From Heliomicrobium gestii (GTDB lineage: Bacteria; Bacillota; Desulfitobacteriia; Heliobacteriales; Heliobacteriaceae): DNA of 64,000 nucleotides. Every line of letters starts with the position of its first letter. Within the stretch, counting starts at the first letter, position 1. Below, one piece after another: positions 52,271 to 63,229 of the stretch. The DNA is taken from contig NZ_WXEX01000012.1 of NCBI RefSeq assembly GCF_009877435.1, positions 1-64,000 on the forward strand, given 5' to 3'. Position numbers and translations under genes: made by a program. Under the pieces are notes generated by a model. The model searched no databases. It saw only the letters and a list, made by a program, of their open reading frames with translations, and had not been told where the DNA came from.

Positions 52271-52765
52271 CTAGTTCCCATCCCGTTGCCGTGTGCGACG
52301 GGGCAAAAGGAAATAGACGAGGGCCCAGTCATCGACAGCCCTGGCCTGAAAGTAGGCATGCACCACTTCCCGCGGTTTTAAGGGCCGGTCAAAGAGTCGC
52401 ATCATCATGGCATGCCACTGGTCTGGCGTCAGGGGATCCTGGGGTTGCAGCGTCTTGCGGAGCGCCGTGATCTCTGTGGGGATCTCCACGTCAGCCTGTT
52501 CGAGATCGCTTAGGATCTGATCAAAGAGGTTGAGCGCCTCTGGCATGGCGAGGTCGACAGAATGATCAGGCAATCCCGTAAAAAGGCTGTCCCCCTGACC
52601 AAAGGGCACTTGGTCAAACCAGTCGATCTGAGACTCGACGGGATTGGCCACCACAAAATGGACATAGATTCCCTGCGCGCCGATCCGACGGGTTTCCCAT
52701 ACCATCATCAACGAGATGACGCCTTGGAGCCGGAATGGCGCCGCTTTGGCGGTAAATCGGAACAT
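52271..52765 (-). CDS. Uncharacterised protein, upstream part of an ORF split by an in-frame TAG
   Basis: 164 residues from ATG 52765 (GAAGG 8 bases upstream; a longer TTG start at 52846 overlaps ade and lacks a ribosome site). Opens MFRFTAKAAPFRLQGVI with a beta-type pattern, then DPLTPDQWHAMMMRLFDRPLKPREVVHAYFQARAVDDWALVYFLLPRRTR, which resembles the first helices of an NTF2-like domain. The stop is TAG followed in the same frame by codons for EEFTRRM and the next ORF. Not recognised as a family. Located between adenine deaminase and gatC on the same strand. Confidence 0.65.
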   Translation of the reverse strand: MFRFTAKAAPFRLQGVISLMMVWETRRIGAQGIYVHFVVANPVESQIDWFDQVPFGQGDSLFTGLPDHSVDLAMPEALNLFDQILSDLEQADVEIPTEITALRKTLQPQDPLTPDQWHAMMMRLFDRPLKPREVVHAYFQARAVDDWALVYFLLPRRTRQRDGN

Positions 52766-52842
52766 CGGAACAACCTTCACGCTCGACGGCCTGCCTTTCC
52801 TAGCGTTGATCACTGCGTTGCGATTATGGGTCAAGCGGTCCG

Positions 52843-54558
52843 TCAACAGAGAACGGGAACCAAAGAAAAACGATTTACATCGACGAGGCCCTGATCGGTC
52901 AGCTTCAGTTCCGGAATGACCGGCAAGGCCAGGAAGGACAAGGTCATCATCGGCGCCGCCAGAGTGCAGCCGAGATCACGGACAGTTTGGTGCAACGACG
53001 CGAGGCGCCGGGCGACCGTTGCGGCGTCCTCATCCGACATGAGGCCGGCCACCGGCAAGGGCAAGGCGGCGAGGACTCGACCGCCGGCAACGGCGACCAT
53101 GCCGCCGCCCATCTCGGCCAGGGTCTCACAGGCGAAGGCCATCTCTGCGTCGTCGACGCCGACGACGATCAGGTTGTGGGAATCATGGGCGACAGTCGAC
53201 GCGACAGCGCCACGTCTCAGGCCGAAACCACGGAGGAGGCCGCAACCGATGGCCCCGCTCTTGCCGTGGCGCTCCACGACGGCCACGGGGAGGATATCCT
53301 TGGCCGGGCCGATGTGGGCGGCCGGGATGATCTCCTGACCAGTGACGATCTGGTTGGGCTGGATAACGATGACACGCACCTCGGCGTCTCGATCATAGGC
53401 AGGCGCGAGGCGGCCGGCGATGGGGGGAAGATGGACGCTGCCTTCACCGAAACAAGGCCTATCGGCGTATGTTCGGGCGTCACCGGCCTTTTCGCACAGC
53501 TTCCCTGCCGAAGCGACCATCTGTCCACCTTTGAACACCGCCTGGGTTTGAAAGGCGGTCAGATCCGAAAAGACGGCCAGGTCGGCCCGGTATCCCGGCG
53601 CGACGGCGCCCACACGGGGCAACCGGTAGTGGCGGGCTGCCGTTACGGTCGCCAGCTTGACGGCCAGCGCCGGAGCGACACCGAGGGAGACAGCCTTGCG
53701 CAAAATGGCGTTCATATGTCCTTCGCGCAAGAGGTCTGCCGGGTGCCGGTCGTCAGAGCAAAAAGAAATGTTTTCCTGCGTAGCCGGCACGATACAGGAT
53801 ATGAGATCAGCCAGGTTTTGGGCCGCCGATCCTTCACGAATCAGCAGGCGCATCCCCCGGCGCAGTTTCTCCCAGGCTTCTTCGGCGGTAACACTCTCAT
53901 GATCAGAGGTAACGCCGGCCGAGATATAGGCCTGCAGCGCCTCTTCTTTCAGACCGGGCGCATGCCCGTCGACCGGCAACGCACGCAATCGGGCGGCGGT
54001 GATCTTCTGCAAGAGGTCGTCATCCCCGGCCAGAACGGCGGGGACGTTCATCACTTCAGCCAGCCCGATGGCGCCGGGAATATCGTCCATCATTTGGGCG
54101 ACCGCTTCGGCGTCGAGAACGGCGCCGCTGGTCTCCAGCGGGGTGGCGGGCACACAGGAAGGAACCATGATATAGACATCCAAGGGCAACCGTTCGGCCA
54201 TCCGGGCAAAAGCCCAGACACCATCGACGCCCAGGACATTGGCAATCTCGTGGGGATCGGCGATGACGGCGGTCGTCCCATGGGGAACGACGGCGCCGGC
54301 AAAGGCGGGCGGCGTCAACAGGGTGCTCTCGATGTGGATGTGGGCGTCGATCAGACCGGGCGTCACAAAGGCGCCCTGCAGATCGATCACCTGTCCATAG
54401 CTCCCTGGCGCGGGCGATGCTGTGTCCCGGCGGTAAAGGCCGGTGATCATCCCGCCGGCGATGGCCACGTCCGCCTCTTCGATCTCAAGGGTGAAGACGT
54501 TGACCACCTTGCCGCCGCGGAGCAGAATGTCCCCATTCTGTTTTCTATTCGCCGTCAC
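52843..54558 (-). CDS. ade: Adenine deaminase
   Basis: 571 residues; GTG 54558 with GGGAGG 8 bases upstream. Amidohydrolase that turns adenine to hypoxanthine, purine salvage. Metal motif TPGLIDAHIHIESTLL, PHGTTAVIADPHEIANVLG, LPVDGHAPGL, SDHESVTAEEAWEKLRRGM, CSDDRHPADLL, and the C-terminal NLIVVGVDDAEM ... GGGMVAVAGG expected for Ade. Fifteen bases after the ligA stop, suggesting co-transcription with pcrA and ligA. Confidence 0.95.
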   Translation of the reverse strand: MTANRKQNGDILLRGGKVVNVFTLEIEEADVAIAGGMITGLYRRDTASPAPGSYGQVIDLQGAFVTPGLIDAHIHIESTLLTPPAFAGAVVPHGTTAVIADPHEIANVLGVDGVWAFARMAERLPLDVYIMVPSCVPATPLETSGAVLDAEAVAQMMDDIPGAIGLAEVMNVPAVLAGDDDLLQKITAARLRALPVDGHAPGLKEEALQAYISAGVTSDHESVTAEEAWEKLRRGMRLLIREGSAAQNLADLISCIVPATQENISFCSDDRHPADLLREGHMNAILRKAVSLGVAPALAVKLATVTAARHYRLPRVGAVAPGYRADLAVFSDLTAFQTQAVFKGGQMVASAGKLCEKAGDARTYADRPCFGEGSVHLPPIAGRLAPAYDRDAEVRVIVIQPNQIVTGQEIIPAAHIGPAKDILPVAVVERHGKSGAIGCGLLRGFGLRRGAVASTVAHDSHNLIVVGVDDAEMAFACETLAEMGGGMVAVAGGRVLAALPLPVAGLMSDEDAATVARRLASLHQTVRDLGCTLAAPMMTLSFLALPVIPELKLTDQGLVDVNRFSLVPVLC

Positions 54559-54573
54559 GCCGGTTCCTCCCTG

Positions 54574-56625
<2,052 letters not shown>

Positions 56626-59103
56626 CTATACCCGTTTTAGCCCGGCATATTTCACGAGCAGTTTTTTGATCCCTTGTTGGGGGAACGCGACGGAAAGCTC
56701 CTGGCTCTCGCCACTTCCCGAGGTTTTGACGACGATGCCCATGCCAAACTTGCCGTGCTGGACCTTATCGCCGACGATGAAACCAACACCACTGCCGGAA
56801 GCCGGCGCGCTGCCCGCACCGGATGAACCGGACGCGCCGGCAGCGCCGGCCATGCCGCCTGTGTTCGCCCTCTCACCGAAGGCGGGAGCGCCAGGGACGC
56901 TCATCGAGCCCGTTCCCGCTGCAGCCGTGCCCGCCGGTGCGCCCGCTCGGCCCGCATCGGCGCCCTTGGCCACCGGCGCAGAACCGCCAACGGCGCTTCT
57001 GCCTCCAGCCCCTGTCCGCACCGAGGCCGGTTCAAAGTAGCTCATGCGGTTGCTGCTGCCCGAGGCGCTTTCTCTTCCATAGGTCTCACGGCCGAAGGAA
57101 GCGCCGCCTCCATTCCCGGAAAAAGAAGAAGTAAGGGACGTAGAAGAGGAAAAGCGAGACTCCCGGGGCGGACGGTCATCCTCCTCAACCAGCAAAGACG
57201 GAGGGATTTCTTCCAAAAACCGGGAAGGCCCGTTAGAGACAGTATTGCCGAAAAGGGTTCGCCTCCATGCGCGAGCCAGGTAGAGGCGCTCCCGCGCCCG
57301 CGTGATGGCCACATAGCAGAGCCGGCGCTCCTCTTCCACTTGGGCCTCTTCGAACTGGACACGGCTGTGGGGGAAGACCCCCTCCTCCATGCCGGCGACG
57401 AAGACGACGGGAAACTCCAAGCCCTTGGCCGAGTGCATCGTCATGAGGACAACGGCGTCTTCCTCTTCATTATAATTGTCCGTGTCAGAAACGAGGGAGA
57501 CGCCGGCCAGGAATTCCTCCAAGGTCTTTTCATCGGCCGTCCGGTCAAACTCCTGGGTCACGGAAAGGAATTCCTTGATGTTCTCGATGCGCCCCTTCGC
57601 CTCTTCTGTCTGCTCGGCCTCCAACTCGCGCACATAGCCCGTCCGGTCGAGGATGGCTTCGACGATCTGGGTGACCAGCAGTGACGGCGATTCCCGGCGC
57701 AGAGCGTCGATCAATTGACCGAAGGCGGCGAGGGCCTTGGCGGCGCGGGAGAGACCGGGCACTTCACCGGCCCGCGCCAGCGCTTCCCCGGCGTTCCAAC
57801 CGGCCTGATCGGCCTGATCGAGCAGCTTCTGCACCGTCGCGTCGCCAATGCCCCGCTTGGGCACATTGACGACACGACGAAAGCTGATGGCGTCAGCGGG
57901 ATTGGAGATGAAGCGCAGGTAGGCCACGATGTCCTTGATCTCCGCTCGTTCATAGAAGCGCAAACCGCCGAAGATGCGGTAGGGGATGCCGGCGTACATG
58001 AAGTGTTCTTCCAGCACCCGCGACTGGGCGTTGGTCCGGTACAAGATGGCGAAGTCCCGGTAGGGTCGCCCTTCCGCCTCGGACAGGCGGCTGATGGCTT
58101 GGACGATATACCGCGCCTCATCATGCTCCGTCTCCCCTTGATAGGACACGATGGGCTCGCCCGAGTCGTTCTCGGTCCAGAGTTTTTTTACCTTGCGCCC
58201 GCGGTTGTTGCCCACGACGGCATTGGCCGCTTCGAGGATCTTGCCGGTGGAGCGGTAGTTCTGCTCCAGCTTGAGCACGACCGCCTCGGCATAATCGCGT
58301 TCGAAATCAAGGATGTTCTGGATATCGGCGCCCCGCCAGCCGTAGATGCTCTGATCGTCGTCACCGACAACGCAAAGGTTTCGATATTTCTCCGCCAGCA
58401 GCTTCACCAGCACATACTGTGCATGGTTCGTATCCTGGTACTCGTCTACATGGATGTACTGAAAGCGGTCCTGGTAATAATCAAGGACATGGGGAAACTC
58501 CTGGAAGAGGCGAACGGCGTTGACGAGCAGATCGTCAAAGTCCATGGCGTTGTTGGCCTGTAATTTCTTTTGGTAAATATGGTACGTTTTAGCAGCAATT
58601 TGCGCAAAATAATCATAAGCCTGCCTTTCATAAGCGGCCGGACCCATGAGAATGTTCTTGGCGGAGCTGATTGCAGCGGCCACCGCCTGCGGCTTGAAGC
58701 GCTTCTCGTCGATGTTGAGTTCTTTCAGGCATTCCTTGAGCAGTCGCTGCTGATCGGTGCTGTCATAGATGACAAAACTCCGATCATAGCCGAGCTTTTC
58801 CGCATCTTTGCGCAGGATGCGCATGCAGGTGGAGTGGAAGGTGGACACCCAGACATCGTGGGCGCGCGGGCCGATGAGGCGGCCGAGCCGCTCCCGCATC
58901 TCTGCGGCGGCCTTGTTCGTAAAGGTGATGGCCAGTATATGAAAGGGACTCACGCCGCACTGCTCGATCAATTGGCCGATGCGGTGAGTCAATACCCGGG
59001 TTTTTCCGGAACCTGCCCCGGCCAGGATCAAAAGAGGCCCCTCCTGGTGCAGGACGGCCTCGCGTTGAACCCGATTCAGGGAATTTAAGAAATCGGTTGA
59101 CAA
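56626..59103 (-). CDS. pcrA: ATP-dependent DNA helicase PcrA/UvrD
   Basis: 825 residues from TTG 59103, 7 bases after GGGGG; a start further upstream would lie in non-homologous sequence. Superfamily 1A helicase: Q motif FLNSLNRVQREAVLH, Walker A LAGAGSGKTRVLTHRI, DEYQDTNHAQY, GDDDQSIYGWRGA, MTMHSAKGLEFPVVFVAG and VAITRARERLYL. A Gly/Ala/Ser-rich linker of about 120 residues precedes the final domain VGDKVQHGKFGMGIVVKT, the PcrA RNA-polymerase-binding Tudor-like end. Heads the run pcrA-ligA-ade. Confidence 0.97.
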   Translation of the reverse strand: MSTDFLNSLNRVQREAVLHQEGPLLILAGAGSGKTRVLTHRIGQLIEQCGVSPFHILAITFTNKAAAEMRERLGRLIGPRAHDVWVSTFHSTCMRILRKDAEKLGYDRSFVIYDSTDQQRLLKECLKELNIDEKRFKPQAVAAAISSAKNILMGPAAYERQAYDYFAQIAAKTYHIYQKKLQANNAMDFDDLLVNAVRLFQEFPHVLDYYQDRFQYIHVDEYQDTNHAQYVLVKLLAEKYRNLCVVGDDDQSIYGWRGADIQNILDFERDYAEAVVLKLEQNYRSTGKILEAANAVVGNNRGRKVKKLWTENDSGEPIVSYQGETEHDEARYIVQAISRLSEAEGRPYRDFAILYRTNAQSRVLEEHFMYAGIPYRIFGGLRFYERAEIKDIVAYLRFISNPADAISFRRVVNVPKRGIGDATVQKLLDQADQAGWNAGEALARAGEVPGLSRAAKALAAFGQLIDALRRESPSLLVTQIVEAILDRTGYVRELEAEQTEEAKGRIENIKEFLSVTQEFDRTADEKTLEEFLAGVSLVSDTDNYNEEEDAVVLMTMHSAKGLEFPVVFVAGMEEGVFPHSRVQFEEAQVEEERRLCYVAITRARERLYLARAWRRTLFGNTVSNGPSRFLEEIPPSLLVEEDDRPPRESRFSSSTSLTSSFSGNGGGASFGRETYGRESASGSSNRMSYFEPASVRTGAGGRSAVGGSAPVAKGADAGRAGAPAGTAAAGTGSMSVPGAPAFGERANTGGMAGAAGASGSSGAGSAPASGSGVGFIVGDKVQHGKFGMGIVVKTSGSGESQELSVAFPQQGIKKLLVKYAGLKRV

Positions 59104-59255
59104 TTGTTTTCCCCCTTCTGGATGCCCTCCAACATGGCTTTTATTGTACCACAAAAAGCGCGGCTGTGAGAAAAGGCTCGCATGGCAGCCGTTTAAAAAG
59201 CTGGACCCCTAGGGAAAACTAGGCGCAGTGAAGGTGACAGGAGGAGAGACAAGGC

Positions 59256-59432
59256 ATGCGGTACAATCCGGTCTATTCGGCTTTTGAAAAGATTCAGGCC
59301 ATGAACAGCCTGAAAAACTATCAACGCCTGCTGGACGAAGAGATCCGCAAATCGGATCCGAACCTGGAAGTGATTAAGTATTACCGCTCCCGCCTCAGCC
59401 GCTGCCGGCAGATCCTGGGGGGGCGGGGGTAA
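59256..59432 (+). CDS. Small basic protein, 58 residues
   Basis: ATG 59256 with GGAGGAGAG 6-9 bases upstream; TAA at 59430-59432. Sequence starts MRYNPVYSAFEKIQAMN and continues with alternating charged and hydrophobic residues (YQRLLDEEIRKSDPNLEVIKYYRSRLSRCRQIL in short: EEIRKSDPNLEVIKYYRSRL), a helical hairpin pattern. A terminator follows closely. No family recognised. Divergent from pcrA. Strong ribosome site and codon use make it a real gene. Confidence 0.7.
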   Translation: MRYNPVYSAFEKIQAMNSLKNYQRLLDEEIRKSDPNLEVIKYYRSRLSRCRQILGGRG

Positions 59433-59456
59433 CAGATAGACGAAATGAACATACAA

Positions 59457-59502
59457 AAGGGAGTGGCTGCACGCCTCGGCGAGACAGCGACTCCCTTCTT
59501 TT
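59457..59502 (+). terminator. Rho-independent terminator after the 58-residue gene
   Basis: AAGGGAGT..GCTG / CAGC.ACTCCCTT, about 12 bp with one mismatch, followed by CTTTTAT. Lies 25 bases after the stop at 59432. Confidence 0.8.
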
Positions 59503-59555
59503 ATCTATTGGATGTAGCAAAAATCATATAAGTGGTCCGGCTGAAAACCAATTTT

Positions 59556-60203
59556 TCAAGATTGTAAATAAATCTCTATTCTTTCCTTGTTACTTCCCAA
59601 TCTTTTTCCTCTCTTAAGCAATATATCTCCGATTTCCCCGGTTTTCTTTATATGTGTGCCACCACAAGGCACCTTCGCAAAACCCTCAATTTCCCAATAA
59701 CGCTCTTCATTCTCCTCATCACTAAAATCGCTGATGATGTCGTAATTAGAGCGAATAATAACTCTTGCTTTTTCCTCAAGAATGGGAAACGCTTCAGAGA
59801 TATTTCCTTTCCACTCAAAATCCAATCGGGCTTTCTCTTCAGTAATATTTGCTCCAATTTTTTTTGGATGATTGAAATTCTGGTAGACTAATTCCAGTAT
59901 AATTTCTGCCGCGAAATGCAGCTTCATTATTTTGTATCGTTTATTCCAGTCAATTTTCAACTCTACTTCGCAATCAGGCTGCAAATTATGATTTGGCTCA
60001 ATCGTATATAATACTTCTTTCCCTGTCTTTCGAGCTTCGATGATTTGATAACCGTTTATTGTTCCGGAATCTGACGCTTGCCCTCCTGAAAAGGCATAAA
60101 CGATCGTCCTATCAAGCGTTATTATATTCCCTTCTACACTGGTTATCTTCGCGGAAAGCTCACTTCGATAGGGATCTATCCAAAACATCTTTTTTACGCT
60201 CAT
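59556..60203 (-). CDS. AlaX-like alanyl-tRNA editing protein, AT-rich
   Basis: 215 residues; ATG 60203 with GAGGTGA 4 bases upstream. AlaX proteins hydrolyse Ser- or Gly-tRNA(Ala). Motifs: FSGGQASDSGTI near residue 40, and CGGTHIKKTGEIG (CxxxH) near 180. The first metal motif, normally HxxxH, reads LHFAAEII, so the second His is Glu. Base composition is much richer in A/T than neighbouring genes, with AAA/ATT-type codons (for example ANITEEKARLDFEWKGN), suggesting acquisition from a low-GC organism. Also possible: a related hydrolase of altered specificity. Confidence 0.75.
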   Translation of the reverse strand: MSVKKMFWIDPYRSELSAKITSVEGNIITLDRTIVYAFSGGQASDSGTINGYQIIEARKTGKEVLYTIEPNHNLQPDCEVELKIDWNKRYKIMKLHFAAEIILELVYQNFNHPKKIGANITEEKARLDFEWKGNISEAFPILEEKARVIIRSNYDIISDFSDEENEERYWEIEGFAKVPCGGTHIKKTGEIGDILLKRGKRLGSNKERIEIYLQS

Positions 60204-60364
60204 TGATTCACCTCATAAAAAACCAAAACCAATTTGGATCAGATCCTCTCCATTGCCTTTTATAGATGGTGGTTTTTGGGATGATTTTGCGAACAAACGT
60301 ATAATAGCATAGGAAAGTGATAACGTACAAGCGTTCTGAAGGGCCTTTATGGGATGAGAAAAAC

Positions 60365-60401
60365 AGGGGCTGACCAGTCATGCGCTGTCTGGTCAGCCCT
60401 T
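60365..60401. terminator. Terminator hairpin downstream of the 134-residue gene
   Basis: GGGGCTGACCAG / CTGGTCAGCCCTTT with an 11-base loop; 12 bp. On the minus strand it ends CTGTTTTTC after the stem, ending the beta-propeller pair 60 bases after the stop at 60462. Confidence 0.7.
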
Positions 60402-60461
60402 TGTCGTCACAGCTTCTCGTTGGTTTTTTTCCTTGCCTTGTTGCGCTGCCTTTTCCTGACG

Positions 60462-60866
60462 CTATTTATACCGGTCCTTATCCCCCATCCCGTCAACGGT
60501 GATCTTGTTGTGAAGGCCTTCCTCCGTCTCATCTTCCTTGACGACGGCGTCGAAGGTTTCCAGATCAGCCTTCTGGGCCGGGATGGTCTCCAGGTTGTTC
60601 CGGGCGCGGGGCATGAAGTCGGCTTTCCGTTCCTCTGCGGCCCGCGCCTCGGCGTCGTTCATGGCGTTGCCGGTCGCCGGCCCTTCCCCATCCTCTCCAG
60701 GAATGGCTCGCGCCTTCATGTGAGGGATGCCGAAGCCGAAGTTGCCTTCCCCGCTGAAACCGACCGTGCCCGCCGATATGACACCCGGCGTCTCCCCCTT
60801 GTTCGGGTTGGGCAACGCGTCGATTTTGCCTTTCGGCAGGTCGTAGCGATCTGCGTCTCTACGCAA
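60462..60866 (-). CDS. Small hydrophilic protein, 134 residues
   Basis: TTG 60866, 8 bases after GGGAGGTG. No signal peptide or membrane helix; rich in Gly, Asp, Glu, Lys (NAMNDAEARAAEERKADF, ETEEGLHNKITVDGMGDKD). The start MRRDADRYDLPKGKIDALPNPNKGE is charged. No family recognised; composition resembles small spore or stress proteins but nothing decisive. It follows the beta-propeller gene by 44 bases and probably shares its transcript. A hairpin CCCGGA / TCCGGG lies at its ribosome site. Confidence 0.6.
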   Translation of the reverse strand: MRRDADRYDLPKGKIDALPNPNKGETPGVISAGTVGFSGEGNFGFGIPHMKARAIPGEDGEGPATGNAMNDAEARAAEERKADFMPRARNNLETIPAQKADLETFDAVVKEDETEEGLHNKITVDGMGDKDRYK

Positions 60867-60878
60867 AGACGAACACCT

Positions 60879-60897
60879 CCCGGAGCTAGTATCCGGG
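60879..60897 (-). promoter_or_regulatory. Hairpin touching the ribosome site of the 134-residue gene
   Basis: On the minus strand CCCGGA, seven bases, TCCGGG; the second arm is followed directly by AGG of the GGGAGG ribosome site. It may limit translation initiation or mark an RNA processing point between the two genes. Confidence 0.4.
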
Positions 60898-60910
60898 GTC
60901 GATCGCGGCC

Positions 60911-63013
60911 TTATTCGCCGGGAATCGCCAGAGCGCCCCGCTCCTCCAGCGTCTCCATGCCATGGGCCTTGATCATGCGGTTGGACAGGGTGTAGAGGGA
61001 ATCGCCGATGTAGACGATGCGGCTCACGAATTTATCGTTGTCATAGTAGTACTGGCCAGCCTTCTGGTATTCCTCATCACTGATATGGGTGATCCGCCCC
61101 CGCAGTTCAAAGCCCTTTTCCAGGCTGATCGTGTACACGTAGGCGCCCTGGAAGGCGAAGGAGCCATAGGCGGGAACGGGCGACGGCTTTTCACCCGAGG
61201 CGGCGCTGTTGCTCTTGTCGACTTCCATCACCTGAACCGGGAAGGCGAGCAGGTTCTTCTCCTTGCTGAACAAAAGCGCCCGGTGATTGTGAAGCAGTTC
61301 CGAGTCAGTGCCCCGGTCGCCGATATGGGCCACATGCTGTTCAACCGGATGGGACACGTCGGAGACATCGAAAATCGCCATTTTCATACCCTGGTAATAG
61401 GCGTTTACGCCTACGACGCGGCCCGCGTCATCGGCGATCGACTGTTCGACGGCATCCTTGCCGAAGCCGATGATGTGGTTTTCATCGTAAGGGTGCAGGT
61501 AGTTGCTGTAGCCGGGGATTTTCAGTTTGCCCAGGATGCGGGGCGCTGTGGGTTCCTTTAAATCGATGACAAAGAGCGGATCGACGGTGCGGAAAGTGAC
61601 CATGTACGCACGGTCGCCCATAAAGCGGACGGAATAAATCAGTTCCCCCGGCGCGACGCCTTCGAGCTTGCCAACGGTCTTCATCGACGCATCCAGCACA
61701 TAGAGGTTGTTTTTCGATGTGCCATCCCCCTCGGCCCAGGCGTTCCCTGCTGTCGTTGCGATGCGGAAGAAGCCGTCCTTCTCATCCAGGGAAAACTGAT
61801 TGAGCGGTCGTCCCGTCACCTCGCCTTTGCCGGTGTACCGCGCCTTGGCGCCATCCAGGGCGAATTTGAAAATGCTCGTCTTCTCCGCCGGCGAGACGCC
61901 ATCCATTGCCGAACGCCAGAAAACCGGCCCATGGACGTTGCGCAAGGCCACGTACAGGTTCTCCGTCGAGGCATAGACGATATTGCCGGCGCCGAGATAG
62001 GTGGACAGATGGAGCGGCTCTTTGGGCTGCTCCACATTCACACCGGCCACGATCAGATAGTTGGGATCGGAAAAGTCAGGGAAACAGCGGATCTGATCGT
62101 AACCGACGCGTAGTTTGTCCTCCCCTGTGGCTGTGTCTTTATACCAGGGGAGGATGTCGGGCGTCTCATTTTCGGGAAGATGGACACCGAGGCGACGGTT
62201 GGCAATCAAATAAAGGGCCGAACCGATCTTGCGCGAAGACACATAGGCGCCTTGGATCGCCGTCTCCCGCGATTTCTGTGGATTGGCTTTGTCGGCGATG
62301 TCATAGACGATCGCCTTGACCACGCCCGCATAAGGGAAATAATGAGGCGGCGCGATCATGGCCCGTTTTTCCGCTATCTGACCTTGATCGCTCGCCAGCA
62401 ACACCTCATCGCGGCCGCTGCCGATGACGACCAGGTCTTTCCCGTCCACATAGATCTCACGGGGCGCAAAGAAGGCGTCATCGAATCGAATGACCGAGGC
62501 GATCGCCATCTCGCCGGCCGGTTGGGCTTTCGCGATGATGACGCGCCGATTATTGACCTGGTAGATGTACTCGCCATCGGTCTTGACGATATCCGCCTCA
62601 TCGACGCCTTCCACCTGCACGTTCGTCGTCGAGTGGTCTTGGGCCGCCTTGGCCGATGCGAAACTGGATGATGCGGCGTTCTTCGCCTGTGGCGCCGCCG
62701 AAGCGGGCGCCGCCATAGCCGCCTGCCGTTCGACCAAACCGGTATCCGCCATGGCGCCCGTCGTTTGCGCCGGGGCGCTGTTTGCCTTCATCCCATAGCC
62801 GTCATCACGCTCCGACGCCCGTTGAATCCATTGTTTGAGATTCTCGTAAGAGCCGACGACAGGCAGGTCCTCCTGCACCGAAGACTCGCCCGCCGCGAGG
62901 GCTTGACAGCCGCTCATGAGGACGCCGCTGAACAGGGCGACGACCAATGCCTGGCTCACCCAATGCTTCTGTTTTTTGAATAGGCCCGTCAAGGGACTCT
63001 CCACCTTTCCCAT
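60911..63013 (-). CDS. Secreted beta-propeller domain protein (probable lipoprotein)
   Basis: 700 residues from ATG 63013; a GTG at 63061 would add 16 residues. Signal segment ALVVALFSGVLMSGCQALA gives a lipobox-like LMSGC. Then a Ser/Ala/Pro-rich stretch, followed by the family signature TTNVQVEGVDEADIVKTDGEYIYQV of the C-terminal-type beta-propeller group (short form VEGVDEADIVKTDGEY). Repeated blades with YAAS-like turns, for example VRFMGDRAYMVTFRTVDPLFVIDL and YLHPYDENHIIGFGKDAV, support a propeller fold. Substrate unknown; the family is extracellular. Confidence 0.8.
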   Translation of the reverse strand: MGKVESPLTGLFKKQKHWVSQALVVALFSGVLMSGCQALAAGESSVQEDLPVVGSYENLKQWIQRASERDDGYGMKANSAPAQTTGAMADTGLVERQAAMAAPASAAPQAKNAASSSFASAKAAQDHSTTNVQVEGVDEADIVKTDGEYIYQVNNRRVIIAKAQPAGEMAIASVIRFDDAFFAPREIYVDGKDLVVIGSGRDEVLLASDQGQIAEKRAMIAPPHYFPYAGVVKAIVYDIADKANPQKSRETAIQGAYVSSRKIGSALYLIANRRLGVHLPENETPDILPWYKDTATGEDKLRVGYDQIRCFPDFSDPNYLIVAGVNVEQPKEPLHLSTYLGAGNIVYASTENLYVALRNVHGPVFWRSAMDGVSPAEKTSIFKFALDGAKARYTGKGEVTGRPLNQFSLDEKDGFFRIATTAGNAWAEGDGTSKNNLYVLDASMKTVGKLEGVAPGELIYSVRFMGDRAYMVTFRTVDPLFVIDLKEPTAPRILGKLKIPGYSNYLHPYDENHIIGFGKDAVEQSIADDAGRVVGVNAYYQGMKMAIFDVSDVSHPVEQHVAHIGDRGTDSELLHNHRALLFSKEKNLLAFPVQVMEVDKSNSAASGEKPSPVPAYGSFAFQGAYVYTISLEKGFELRGRITHISDEEYQKAGQYYYDNDKFVSRIVYIGDSLYTLSNRMIKAHGMETLEERGALAIPGE

Positions 63014-63229
63014 CGATTGGTCTGCACCCTTGAGACGGCTGTACCGTTGCTTTTGTTCCACCTATGATCCGCTTCACCCAGATTATTTTGGAGAGCTGGA
63101 AACGGTTCCTTGAATTGCCTATGAAAAAACCAATTGATAAATAATTCGTTGGGAGATTGTAACATGCTCCTATTTATGCTATGGTAATGGAAAGGATTCA
63201 CGCGTGAGCGTATCTGGGAGGTGATCGTT

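Noticed and set aside
52271-52273. Pyrrolysine insertion at TAG
   Set aside because: No PylRS, tRNA-Pyl or methylamine methyltransferase seen in the window; a nonsense change or re-initiation is simpler.
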